Below the pieces are notes generated by a model. It saw only the letters and a list, made by a program, of their open reading frames with translations. It was not told the DNA's origin and ran no database searches. Made by a program: the position numbers and the translations under genes. 55,441 nucleotides of DNA from an uncultured Lachnospiraceae bacterium (GTDB lineage: Bacteria; Bacillota; Clostridia; Lachnospirales; Lachnospiraceae). Location: the NCBI GenBank assembly GCA_910579275.1, contig CAJTTO010000027.1, forward strand, positions 1 through 55,441, in the 5' to 3' direction. Shown here in pieces: positions 17,697-25,582 of the stretch. The stretch's first letter is position 1. Every line of letters starts with the position of its first letter.

Positions 17697-17730
17697 TGAA
17701 CATTTAATCATATATTCACTTGTATGTCAA
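17697..17730 (-). promoter_or_regulatory. promoter and operator of the zinc efflux operon
   Basis: On the minus strand TTGACA (17725-17730) is followed after exactly 17 bases by TTAAAT (17702-17707). Between and across the -10 lies an imperfect palindrome TGAATAT-N8-ATGTTCA (17697-17718), with 6 of 7 positions matching, of the kind bound by SmtB/CzrA repressors. The position predicts autorepression by the ArsR protein and relief by zinc. Confidence 0.72.
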
Positions 17731-17754
17731 TAGCATTATAAAAATTTTCATATG

Positions 17755-17798
17755 AAAAAAAGATATCCACTGCCTTATCCACGACAATGAATATCTTT
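17755..17798 (-). terminator. terminator after the AhpF-like gene
   Basis: On the minus strand AAAGATAT and ATATCTTT form an 8-bp stem around a large loop, followed by a T-run. It lies 10 bases beyond the stop codon of the AhpF-like gene and upstream of the ArsR promoter, insulating the two units. Confidence 0.65.
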
Positions 17799-17807
17799 CC
17801 TCAAGCT

Positions 17808-19448
17808 TTATGCAATCAGTGCCAGCATTTCATCGACATTCTTCTTGCCAAACACGATTTTTTCATCATTGATAACAATGCAGGGAACACTCATGACATT
17901 GTACCGCTCTTTCAAATCCGGAAAATGCGACAGATCAAACATCTCTGCCGTGACATGCTCCGAATCCGCTGCAATCCGCTGGGCAGCCATCACTGACTCC
18001 GGACACATGGTGCAGGTCAAAGAAACCAGAACTTTAATATTTTTTTCTGCGGAAAGTGCCTTAATCTTATCGCTGGTCTGGCTGTCAAGCTGCTGTCCGG
18101 GACCCGCCACATTGTACAGTGCAATGATAAATGAATTAAACTCATGTCCGCCCGGAACACCATGGAAATAGATTCCGCTGCTCTTGCCTGCGCTGTCCAG
18201 TATCTCAATTGCAGGCAGTCTCATATCCGATGCATCCGCTTTCTTTTCCGTCCATCCCACCTTGTCCGTCACACTGGCCAATTCATTTAAAAATCCCCTG
18301 ATTTCGCCGGAAAGGGGGCTATCATCCAGCCATGCCCTCACAGTGACGCCAGACGCAAACTTCGAAAATACACCGTCCAGCTGCTGCCTGATTTCACTGC
18401 TGATAAATCCATCCCCTTTTGTAAAATACGCTTTCTCGTTCTGTTCCGCTTTCGATTCTGTCTGGTCAGGTTCTTGATACAAATCCGGAATCCCCAGTTT
18501 TGCATGAACCTCCGACACCGCTTTCTCAAGTGAAGTCGCGGCAACCGCCCCATCTGACACAGCTGTCACCACCTGTCTGAGATTTTTCACGCAGACATCC
18601 CCTGCCGCAAAGACACCTGACACGTTTGTCTGCCTGTTGCTGTCTGTAAGCAGATATCCCTGCCCATCACGCTCCACGCAGCTTGCTATCCAGTCTGTGT
18701 TCGGTACATATCCGGCAAAGACAAAAATTCCAAACGTGTCTCCCTGCGGCGCATCGTACCGCCAAGCTTCCCCCGTGGCATTATTCCGGAATACGGCATA
18801 TGACAGTGCATGCTCCCCTCCTGCCTCAAGAATTTCTGTCTCAAATACGGTCTCGATATTCCCAAAATCTTTTAACTTGTCCGATACGGTTTTCGCACAT
18901 GTGAAATCCGGTTCCCGCACAATCATTGTGACCTTTCTGGCATATTTCGTAAGGAACATTCCCTCCTCCACTGCCGCAAAACCGCCGCCGATGACAAATA
19001 CATCCTTTCCGGTGAAGAATTCCCCATCACAGGTAGCACAGTACGCCACTCCCCTGCCCTGAAATTCCTTTTCACCTTTGAATCCAAGTTTTCTGGGATT
19101 TGCCCCCGGCGCAAGAATAACCCCCAGCGCATCGTAATCTCCTTTAGTAGTATGCAATCGTTTTATGTCCTTATCAAGCTCCATGTCCAAGACTTCCGCT
19201 ATAACGAATTGCGCCCCGAACGTTTCCGCCTGTATGCGCATGTGCTCTGTCAGCTCCTTGCCTCCCGACAGCTCTACTCCCGGATAATTCACAATCTCTG
19301 AGGTTATGGTTATCTGTCCCCCTATTTTATCCTTTTCCAGCACCAGCACCCTGTATTTTGCCCGCGCGGCATAAATCGCGGCAGATAATCCCGCAGGTCC
19401 CGCTCCTATCACAATAACATCATATAATCTGTCATGCGTTTCCATCAT
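17808..19448 (-). CDS. thioredoxin reductase fused to an AhpF-type thioredoxin-fold module (AhpC reductase)
   Basis: NAD(P)H-dependent flavoprotein disulfide reductase of about 546 residues, probably the electron donor for the adjacent AhpC. The N-terminal two-thirds is TrxB-like: FAD motif VIVIGAGPAGLSAA, redox-active CATCDGEFF near residue 140, nucleotide-binding VIGGGFAAVEEG and VFAAGDVC. The C-terminal ~200 residues match the tandem thioredoxin fold that AhpF carries at its N-terminus, with the dithiol CTMC. The domain order is therefore permuted relative to classical AhpF. ATG 19448 follows GAAGGAGGG; a TTG 3 codons upstream is possible. Confidence 0.88.
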   Translation of the reverse strand: MMETHDRLYDVIVIGAGPAGLSAAIYAARAKYRVLVLEKDKIGGQITITSEIVNYPGVELSGGKELTEHMRIQAETFGAQFVIAEVLDMELDKDIKRLHTTKGDYDALGVILAPGANPRKLGFKGEKEFQGRGVAYCATCDGEFFTGKDVFVIGGGFAAVEEGMFLTKYARKVTMIVREPDFTCAKTVSDKLKDFGNIETVFETEILEAGGEHALSYAVFRNNATGEAWRYDAPQGDTFGIFVFAGYVPNTDWIASCVERDGQGYLLTDSNRQTNVSGVFAAGDVCVKNLRQVVTAVSDGAVAATSLEKAVSEVHAKLGIPDLYQEPDQTESKAEQNEKAYFTKGDGFISSEIRQQLDGVFSKFASGVTVRAWLDDSPLSGEIRGFLNELASVTDKVGWTEKKADASDMRLPAIEILDSAGKSSGIYFHGVPGGHEFNSFIIALYNVAGPGQQLDSQTSDKIKALSAEKNIKVLVSLTCTMCPESVMAAQRIAADSEHVTAEMFDLSHFPDLKERYNVMSVPCIVINDEKIVFGKKNVDEMLALIA

Positions 19449-19533
19449 GCCCGTCAAATCCCTCCTTCTTTATTTCAACTAACAATTCAAAACCACATCA
19501 TGAGACAAAAGCCTGAATCGTTACATTCCAGCC

Positions 19534-19695
19534 AGTGTACTGTCCGGATTATATTCAGGCAAACCTCCTTGCCTAAATTTCCATCAGACTGCGTTGTCGG
19601 CGGTCAACGATGCCACCGCATCGCCTCCCTTCTCCGCCTTGCTGATGAAAATTTATCCTGCGGAGTTTCGCCAGATATAATCTGAACAGCACACT
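19534..19695. repeat. palindromic repeat, family C
   Basis: A 162-bp imperfect palindrome between ahpC and its reductase gene. The left end reads AGTGTACTGTCCGGATTATAT and the reverse complement of the right end reads AGTGTGCTGTTCAGATTATA; the match extends through GGC(A/G)AAC/ACT and AAATTT(C/T)CATCAG. The centre is GC-rich. It has no coding content. The size and layout resemble families A and B but the sequence is different. Only one copy is seen in this window. Confidence 0.65.
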
Positions 19696-19706
19696 AGGTT
19701 TTTCTA

Positions 19707-20270
19707 TTAAATCAGTCCCACCAAGTCAAGGCTGGGCTTTAATGTCTCTGCACCGGGCTGCCATTTTGCCGGACAAACCTGATCCCCATGCTCAGCCACA
19801 AACTGCGAAGCCTGTACACGGCGGAACAACTCCTCGGCATTTCGTCCGACATTTCCGGCGATGACTTCATACGCCACAATCTTCCCCTCAGGATTGACAA
19901 TAAAGCTTCCCCGCTCTGCCAGACCATCCTCCTCAATCAAAACATCAAATCCCCTTGCAAGCACTGCAGTCGGGTCAGCCAGCATCGGGTACTGAATTTT
20001 TTTAATGGTCTTGGATACGTCATGCCATGCCTTGTGTACAAAATGTGTGTCACAGGAAACACTGTATATCTCGCAGCCTATTTTCTTGAAATCCTCATAT
20101 TTATTCGCCAGATCTTCAAGCTCTGTCGGGCAGATAAAGGTAAAATCCGCAGGATAGAAAAAAAATACGCTCCACTTTCCGAGCACATCCTTCTTGGTTA
20201 CCTCCTTGAACTCGTTGTTTACAAACGACTGAACCTTAAAATCCACGATTTCCTTATTGATTAATGACAT
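19707..20270 (-). CDS. ahpC: alkyl hydroperoxide reductase subunit C (2-Cys peroxiredoxin)
   Basis: Typical 2-Cys peroxiredoxin of 187 residues that reduces hydrogen peroxide and organic hydroperoxides in the cytoplasm. The peroxidatic cysteine lies in PADFTFICPTE (Cys47) and the resolving cysteine in DQVCPAKW (near residue 166). An AAGGAGG ribosome site precedes the ATG. It is transcribed toward its presumed reductase gene, with a family C palindrome in the gap. The sequence has the close length and motif spacing of AhpC rather than the BCP or PrxQ groups. Confidence 0.95.
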   Translation of the reverse strand: MSLINKEIVDFKVQSFVNNEFKEVTKKDVLGKWSVFFFYPADFTFICPTELEDLANKYEDFKKIGCEIYSVSCDTHFVHKAWHDVSKTIKKIQYPMLADPTAVLARGFDVLIEEDGLAERGSFIVNPEGKIVAYEVIAGNVGRNAEELFRRVQASQFVAEHGDQVCPAKWQPGAETLKPSLDLVGLI

Positions 20271-20362
20271 GTCTAATCCTCCTTTTTAATGACTTTTCGA
20301 TGTATAGAATCGTACAAGCACCACAGCGCTGCCAATTATGCCATACAAACTTGTACAATAAT

Positions 20363-20405
20363 ATAAGGAATAGTTTAACCGGTTTTGTGTTAAACTATTC
20401 CTTAT
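20363..20405. promoter_or_regulatory. perfect 17-bp inverted repeat upstream of ahpC
   Basis: ATAAGGAATAGTTTAAC and its exact complement GTTAAACTATTCCTTAT flank a 9-base loop. There is no T-run on either side, so it is not a standard terminator, although it could end the hybrid kinase transcript arriving from 20514. It may instead be a regulator site or mRNA leader structure for ahpC, which starts 92 bases downstream. The surrounding 243-base gap contains nothing else recognised. Confidence 0.6.
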
Positions 20406-20513
20406 TGTATAGGAGAAATCTCATTTATACTATTCCACCGACGCGTGTTCGCATACAATCGGGCAGGCAGAGCCACCTTCCAATGTATGCATTAATTTTA
20501 TAAGGGTGGCACA

Positions 20514-23051
20514 CTACAGATATTTTTTCAACATTTGTGTCAGCCTGTTCACGTCAATCGGCTTTGCCACATGTTCATTCATGCCGCAGTCAAGGCACCG
20601 CTGGATATCATCGGAGAACGCATCTGCCGTCATTGCAATGATGGGCAGACTCGAATCCGGACGATCCAATGCGCGAATTGCTTTCGCAGCATCATATCCG
20701 TTCATAATCGGCATTCGAATATCCAACAGAATGACGTCATAGTAGCCTGATTCCGACTGCTCGAGTTTCTCGACACAAACTTTTCCGTTCTCTGCACGGT
20801 CTAGCTGGAATCCTGCCTCGGACAGAAGGTCTTCCGCAATCTCCCAGTTCAGGTCGTTGTCCTCCGCAAGCAAAATGCGCTTTCCTAAGAATCTGTTGTG
20901 CGGTACGGACTCCTTCTTCTGGCTCTCCTCCTCATATTCGTCCAGCATGTATCGGCTCAGCCCAAGGAACAAGTTTGACTTGAACAGCGGCTTGGAAATA
21001 AATCCCTGAATGCCGGCTTCCACTGCCTCCTCCTCAATTTCGCTCCAGTCATATGCGGAGATAATGAGAATCGGCGCATTGTCTCCCAAATGTTTTCGCA
21101 TTTCGCGCGCTGTGTGCAGACCGTCCATACCAGGCATTTTCCAGTCCAAAAGCACAATCTCATACGGATTCTGCTCGTCATGCCTTTTTTTCGCCATCTC
21201 CACAGCTGTCATCCCGTCCATTGCCCACTGCGCGTCAATTCCGATTTCCTTCAATGATGCGACCGCACTCAGGCAGAGATCCTGATTGTTGTCCACTACC
21301 AGCATTCTCCAAGGCGGCAGAATCATGTCTTCCACTTTTGTATCTGCTTTTTCCAGATCCAGCGTAATATGGAACTCCGTTCCCTGTCCCGGCGTACTCT
21401 GTACATCAATGGAACCTTTCATCGTATCTACAATTGCCTTGGTAATCGCCATTCCAAGACCGGTTCCCTCAATTTTGTCAATCTGTGCTTTTTCTTCTCT
21501 TGTAAATGTATCAAAAATCTTTTCCAGAAATTCCTTTGTCATTCCGATACCACTGTCTTTCACCCGAAAATGGCACCGTACATAATGTTCTCCAAGAGGC
21601 GATTCCTCCTGTTCCAGATAGACATTGATTCTTCCGCCCTCCGGTGTGAACTTTAATGCATTCGACAGCAGATTAATCAAGATCTGGTTCAGGCGGACAC
21701 TGTCACAGTGCACCTCCTCCGTCAAAATTTTCTGGATAAATATATCAAAATGCTGCTGGCGCTCCTTAACCTGCGGCTGCACAATATTCACAATACTATC
21801 CATCGTCTCACGCAGCGAAATCTGGTTCATATTCAACGACAGTTTACCGCTTTCGATTTTTGACATATCCAGCACGTCATTGATAAGTCCCAGCAAATGC
21901 CGGCTGGACAACGTAATTTTGCCAAGACAGTCTTTCACGCGTTCCGTGTTATCAATATTTGCCATCGCGATTGCCGTCATGCCCACAATTCCGTTCATCG
22001 GCGTGCGGATGTCATGGCTCATGCTGGACAAAAATTCACTCTTTGCCTTATTTGCCTTGACCGCTTCCCTTCTCGCGGTTTCCAGCTCATGCAGCTGCTG
22101 TCTCGAGAGTCTGTAATATATAATAAAAATAATGACAATTCCGCCAATAATGGCAATACACATAAGCAGCGTCATCGACTGACGATCCATGCTCAGATTT
22201 TCCAGAATCCTGTCCAGCGTTCCAAACGGCATCAGGGAAATCAAAAACCACTCGGTATTTGTCAAGTCCGTACACAACAAATATCTTTTTTCCCCATTCA
22301 CGCAGGCAAGCGTTGCATACTCCATATTCGCATCCATAGCCGCTTGCAGTTCAGCTGCATATTCGTCAGCCTGCTTCCCATTATATTCGCAAAATGTCTC
22401 ACTCATATTTTCAAAGAAAGAATCTTCATTTGTCCTTATCACAAAAGTACCGTCATTGCGAACAATATAAGAGTACATCAGGGAATTCTCAGCATCTAAA
22501 GTAAGTGCATCTTCCAGAAACTCCATCGGCATCGCCGCAACCATGGCGGAACTGGTTTTCCCATCCCTCATAGGATATGCCACATCAATCAGCATGCACA
22601 TTACCCTCTCACCGTCAGCGCTGATGCCGGAAAACACTCTCAGGCTGCTATCCTGCAGTACACTGCGAAAAATATCCTCGCTCTCGTACTCGACCTCTTT
22701 GCCATAAATCAGCTCAGACTCGCCGTCTTTCGTGTAGAGTCCCAAATAAACAAAATCGCGAACCTGGGCGCTGAGTGCCAGCTGGTCAATCATTTCCTGC
22801 CCATACACGGTCTCTTCAGGCAGATGTCTCTGTACAATTCCCTCCATCTCCAATATCTGGGAGTCGACCACAACATCAAATTTCTCCTGCATCTGTTTTG
22901 CAATTGCAGACATGTAAATCATACCAATCTCATTGATTGCATTGTCACTTTTACCTGATATATACACAGATGTAATTGTAAAAATCACGATGCATACAGA
23001 AATCAAAATAGAAAAACTCACCACTAAAAATTTTTTTGTATTCCTTATCAT
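20514..23051 (-). CDS. hybrid sensor histidine kinase with two receiver domains
   Basis: Membrane-bound hybrid kinase of 845 residues. It has a membrane segment near residues 7-28, an extracellular sensor of about 260 residues (Cache-like), a second membrane segment near 295-315, then HisKA with SSMSHDIRTPMNGIVGMT, a HATPase domain (NLLSNALKFTPEGG, GTGLGMAITKAIVDTM) and two receivers with acceptors in VLLDWKMPGMDG and ILLDIRMPIMNG. No HPt domain is present, so the output must pass to another protein. ATG 23051 follows GAGG by 7 bases. The gene stands alone, with no partner regulator adjacent. Confidence 0.92.
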   Translation of the reverse strand: MIRNTKKFLVVSFSILISVCIVIFTITSVYISGKSDNAINEIGMIYMSAIAKQMQEKFDVVVDSQILEMEGIVQRHLPEETVYGQEMIDQLALSAQVRDFVYLGLYTKDGESELIYGKEVEYESEDIFRSVLQDSSLRVFSGISADGERVMCMLIDVAYPMRDGKTSSAMVAAMPMEFLEDALTLDAENSLMYSYIVRNDGTFVIRTNEDSFFENMSETFCEYNGKQADEYAAELQAAMDANMEYATLACVNGEKRYLLCTDLTNTEWFLISLMPFGTLDRILENLSMDRQSMTLLMCIAIIGGIVIIFIIYYRLSRQQLHELETARREAVKANKAKSEFLSSMSHDIRTPMNGIVGMTAIAMANIDNTERVKDCLGKITLSSRHLLGLINDVLDMSKIESGKLSLNMNQISLRETMDSIVNIVQPQVKERQQHFDIFIQKILTEEVHCDSVRLNQILINLLSNALKFTPEGGRINVYLEQEESPLGEHYVRCHFRVKDSGIGMTKEFLEKIFDTFTREEKAQIDKIEGTGLGMAITKAIVDTMKGSIDVQSTPGQGTEFHITLDLEKADTKVEDMILPPWRMLVVDNNQDLCLSAVASLKEIGIDAQWAMDGMTAVEMAKKRHDEQNPYEIVLLDWKMPGMDGLHTAREMRKHLGDNAPILIISAYDWSEIEEEAVEAGIQGFISKPLFKSNLFLGLSRYMLDEYEEESQKKESVPHNRFLGKRILLAEDNDLNWEIAEDLLSEAGFQLDRAENGKVCVEKLEQSESGYYDVILLDIRMPIMNGYDAAKAIRALDRPDSSLPIIAMTADAFSDDIQRCLDCGMNEHVAKPIDVNRLTQMLKKYL

Positions 23052-23222
23052 TGCAATTCCTCTTTTACACAATATTATATCATTTTGCCGACTGCTTCAT
23101 ATTAGGTTCCCGGGCACATAAACTTCCTAAAACCAAGCAATTCCAGCTTTCGGAAATCAATCCATTATAAATTATACAATATATTTGTAGAAAGTCAATA
23201 TTCTAATTTCTTTTACGAAAAT

Positions 23223-23693
23223 TTACAAAACTTTTTCCATCCCAATTTTTTGTTCTGAGAGACCGCAGCTTTCATAAAACCTTCGGGCGCTTTCGTTACA
23301 TGCCCAAACATTCAGTGTCACATTATAGCATTCCTGCTTCCTTGCATAATCCAGTACAAAGTCATAGAGTTCTTTTCCGATATGCTGCCCCCTCCTTTTC
23401 TCATCGACACACAAGTCATCAATATACAGGGACTTAATGTCTGTCAGAATATTGTCATCTATGTGCTGTTGGAATACACAGAACGCATATCCCAATACGA
23501 TACCCTGCGCATCAACACCCACAAAAATCGGCCTATTGTCATCATGAATCAGTTCGCGGAGTTCCTCATCCGTGTATTTTTTTGTATTTCCCTTAAACAG
23601 ATCAGGTCTGCCGCTGTGATGCACCGCCAGCACCTGACAGAGCAGACTGCTTATTCCATCCATATCTTTTTCTTGTGCACGCCTTATTTCCAT
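23223..23693 (-). CDS. GNAT family N-acetyltransferase
   Basis: Acetyl-CoA-dependent acetyltransferase of 156 residues. The acetyl-CoA binding core reads LCVDEKRRGQHIGKELYDF, followed by NVWACNESARRFYESCGL typical of motif B. The substrate is unknown. ATG 23693 follows AAGGAG by 8 bases; a longer frame to 23765 only reads into the palindromic repeat at 23712-23851. The repeat therefore ends 18 bases before the gene and probably forms part of its 5' untranslated region or promoter-proximal sequence. Confidence 0.87.
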   Translation of the reverse strand: MEIRRAQEKDMDGISSLLCQVLAVHHSGRPDLFKGNTKKYTDEELRELIHDDNRPIFVGVDAQGIVLGYAFCVFQQHIDDNILTDIKSLYIDDLCVDEKRRGQHIGKELYDFVLDYARKQECYNVTLNVWACNESARRFYESCGLSEQKIGMEKVL

Positions 23694-23711
23694 TGCAAAT
23701 GCTCCTTTTTC

Positions 23712-23851
23712 GTAACAGTTCAGCCCAGGACTTCGCACTACGCTGCGAAGTCCGTGAGAAAGCATAGTGGTTGAGATGCGTCAAGCCAACCGCGAAGCGG
23801 TTTTTGCATGGCTTGACGCTTGTAACAGGAAGCCGAAGGCTGAACTGTTAC
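23712..23851. repeat. palindromic repeat, family B (copy B1)
   Basis: A 140-bp element bounded by perfect 14-bp inverted ends, GTAACAGTTCAGCC / GGCTGAACTGTTAC. Inside are a stem GGACTTCGCA / TGCGAAGTCC and a stem GCGTCAAGCC / GGCTTGACGC enclosing ACCGC gaa GCGGT. The whole can fold as a cloverleaf-like structure. Copies occur at 31193, 31337 (partial) and 54568. Differences between copies fall at paired positions and preserve pairing. Confidence 0.85.
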
Positions 23852-24072
23852 CCTTTTTCAAAGTAGTATTTTCATTATAACAGATTTTTTTGTACTTTCA
23901 ACTACTGACAATGTAAATTATGAAACCATAAAAAATCTTTGTGAAACGGATGCCCTGTGGTATTGCTTTCACCATTCAAAAAACCACTTGTCATATCCCG
24001 CCGCCGAGATTATAATACAAAATGGCGCACGAAAAATAGAATAACTATGACAGAAAGGATTTGACCATCTTC

Positions 24073-25407
24073 ATGAACAAAGATTTAACCGTGGGAAATC
24101 CACAGACCGTATTGTGGAAATTCTGCCTGCCTATGTTTGGCAGCATTATTTTCCAGCAGCTCTACAATATTGCGGACAGTCTTGTCGCCGGCAAATTCAT
24201 CAGCGAAAATGCACTTGCCGCGGTCGGAAACAGCTACAATGTCACGCTCATCTTCATCGCATTCGCATTTGGATGCAATATCGGATGCTCGGTAATCGTA
24301 TCGCAGTTTTTCGGCGCGAAGAATTATCGTGAAATGAAAACGTCCGTCTACACAACCCTGCTTTCCAGCGCCGTCCTCTGTACTGTCCTGATGATTTTGG
24401 GGTTCCTATTCTGTGATACTCTGCTGGAACAGATGAAGACACAGCCGGAAATTATGGCTGACTCTGCCCTGTATATGAACATTTACATACTGGGACTTCC
24501 GTTCCTTTTCTTCTATAATATAGCAACCGGCATTTTCTCCGCGCTCGGGGATTCGAAGACGCCGTTTTACTTCCTTGCATTTTCGTCGACATCCAATATC
24601 GCAGTTGACATTTTGTTTGTAAAATACTTCAATATGGGAATTGCCGGCGTTGCGTGGGCGACCTTTTTGTGCCAGGGAATCAGCTGTGTTTTCTCCGTTA
24701 TCCTGATTCTGAAAAGGCTCGCCAAAATAAAGACAGACAAAAAAGCAGCGCTTTTTTCATTCGCCCTGCTCAAAAAACTTGCCGTAATTGCCATCCCCAG
24801 CATCCTGCAGCAGTCCTTTATCTCTGTCGGAAATATTTTTATCCAGAGTGTCATCAACAGTTTCGGCATCAGTGTCACCGCCGGATATTCTGCCGCCGTA
24901 AAGCTTAACAATCTCGTTATTACGTCATTCACGACACTCGGAAACGGCGTCTCGAACTTTACCGCGCAGAATATCGGCGCCGGCATTCCCGCAAGAGTCA
25001 AAAGCGGGCTGCGTGCCGGTTTAAAACTGGTGTGGTGCATCTGTGTGCCCATTGTACTGCTCTATGTATTTCTCGGAAAATATCTGCTTCTGCTGTTTAT
25101 GGATTCGACCTCCGCAGAAGCCCTGCTGACTGGAGAGCAGTTCCTGTGGATTTTATCACCGTTCTATTTCATTGTATCAGCAAAACTTGTGACAGACGGT
25201 GTGCTCCGGGGTGCCGGTGCCATGAAACCGTTTATGGCCGCCACCTTTACCGATTTGATTCTTCGCGTTGTGCTCGCTTTTCTTTTTTCGGACACGTTCG
25301 GTGTCATTGGCATCTGGAGCGCATGGCCTGTCGGCTGGACGATTGCCACAGGGATGTCTGTCTATTTTTACAAAAAAATGCAGATTCAGTGGCATAACCG
25401 TTCCTAG
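24073..25407 (+). CDS. MATE family efflux transporter
   Basis: Twelve-segment membrane transporter of 444 residues, extruding drugs or metabolites by cation antiport. Two MatE repeats are visible: VLWKFCLPMFGSIIFQQLYN begins the first and the LKKLAVIAIPSILQQS region begins the second. Conserved family features include the NIADSLVAGKF segment and NFTAQNIGAG. ATG 24073 is taken as the start; AAAGGA stands 13 bases upstream, and a TTG at 24061 is an alternative. It faces the convergent Feo cluster and has its own upstream region of about 200 bases after repeat B1. The substrate cannot be inferred. Confidence 0.9.
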   Translation: MNKDLTVGNPQTVLWKFCLPMFGSIIFQQLYNIADSLVAGKFISENALAAVGNSYNVTLIFIAFAFGCNIGCSVIVSQFFGAKNYREMKTSVYTTLLSSAVLCTVLMILGFLFCDTLLEQMKTQPEIMADSALYMNIYILGLPFLFFYNIATGIFSALGDSKTPFYFLAFSSTSNIAVDILFVKYFNMGIAGVAWATFLCQGISCVFSVILILKRLAKIKTDKKAALFSFALLKKLAVIAIPSILQQSFISVGNIFIQSVINSFGISVTAGYSAAVKLNNLVITSFTTLGNGVSNFTAQNIGAGIPARVKSGLRAGLKLVWCICVPIVLLYVFLGKYLLLLFMDSTSAEALLTGEQFLWILSPFYFIVSAKLVTDGVLRGAGAMKPFMAATFTDLILRVVLAFLFSDTFGVIGIWSAWPVGWTIATGMSVYFYKKMQIQWHNRS

Positions 25408-25412
25408 CTTAT

Positions 25413-25547
25413 TTAATGGCATCCTCTGCACTTGCTGCAGTCGCCGCCGCACTGCAGCGACTTTCCTCTTTTTTTGTCACGAATCATGCTGCGCACAGCA
25501 AGTGCAATGACAACCAGCAGGCCAGTGCCTGTAATCAGTGTTCCCAT
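25413..25547 (-). CDS. FeoB-associated Cys-rich membrane protein
   Basis: A 44-residue protein too short for most gene finders: MGTLITGTGLLVVIALAV forms one membrane segment, followed by a basic stretch (RDKKRGK) and a cysteine-rich tail (CGGDCSKCRGCH). This layout is that of the small proteins found beside FeoB in many Firmicutes. The ATG follows AAAGGGGGC. It lies 35 bases downstream of feoB on the same strand and ends 5 bases from the convergent MATE gene. The cysteine tail may bind iron or serve in assembly; its role is not established here. Confidence 0.87.
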   Translation of the reverse strand: MGTLITGTGLLVVIALAVRSMIRDKKRGKSLQCGGDCSKCRGCH

Positions 25548-25582
25548 AATGCCCCCTTTCCTTATCAATCCCAGATGTATCA

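Noticed and set aside
17676..17711. ATG 17711 as the start of the ArsR repressor
   Set aside because: It lies within the palindromic operator and overlaps the -10 of the only good promoter; TTG 17675 has a proper ribosome site.
23693..23765. N-terminal extension of the GNAT protein to 23765
   Set aside because: The extension is translated repeat B1 sequence; ATG 23693 has a strong ribosome site and begins the conserved fold.
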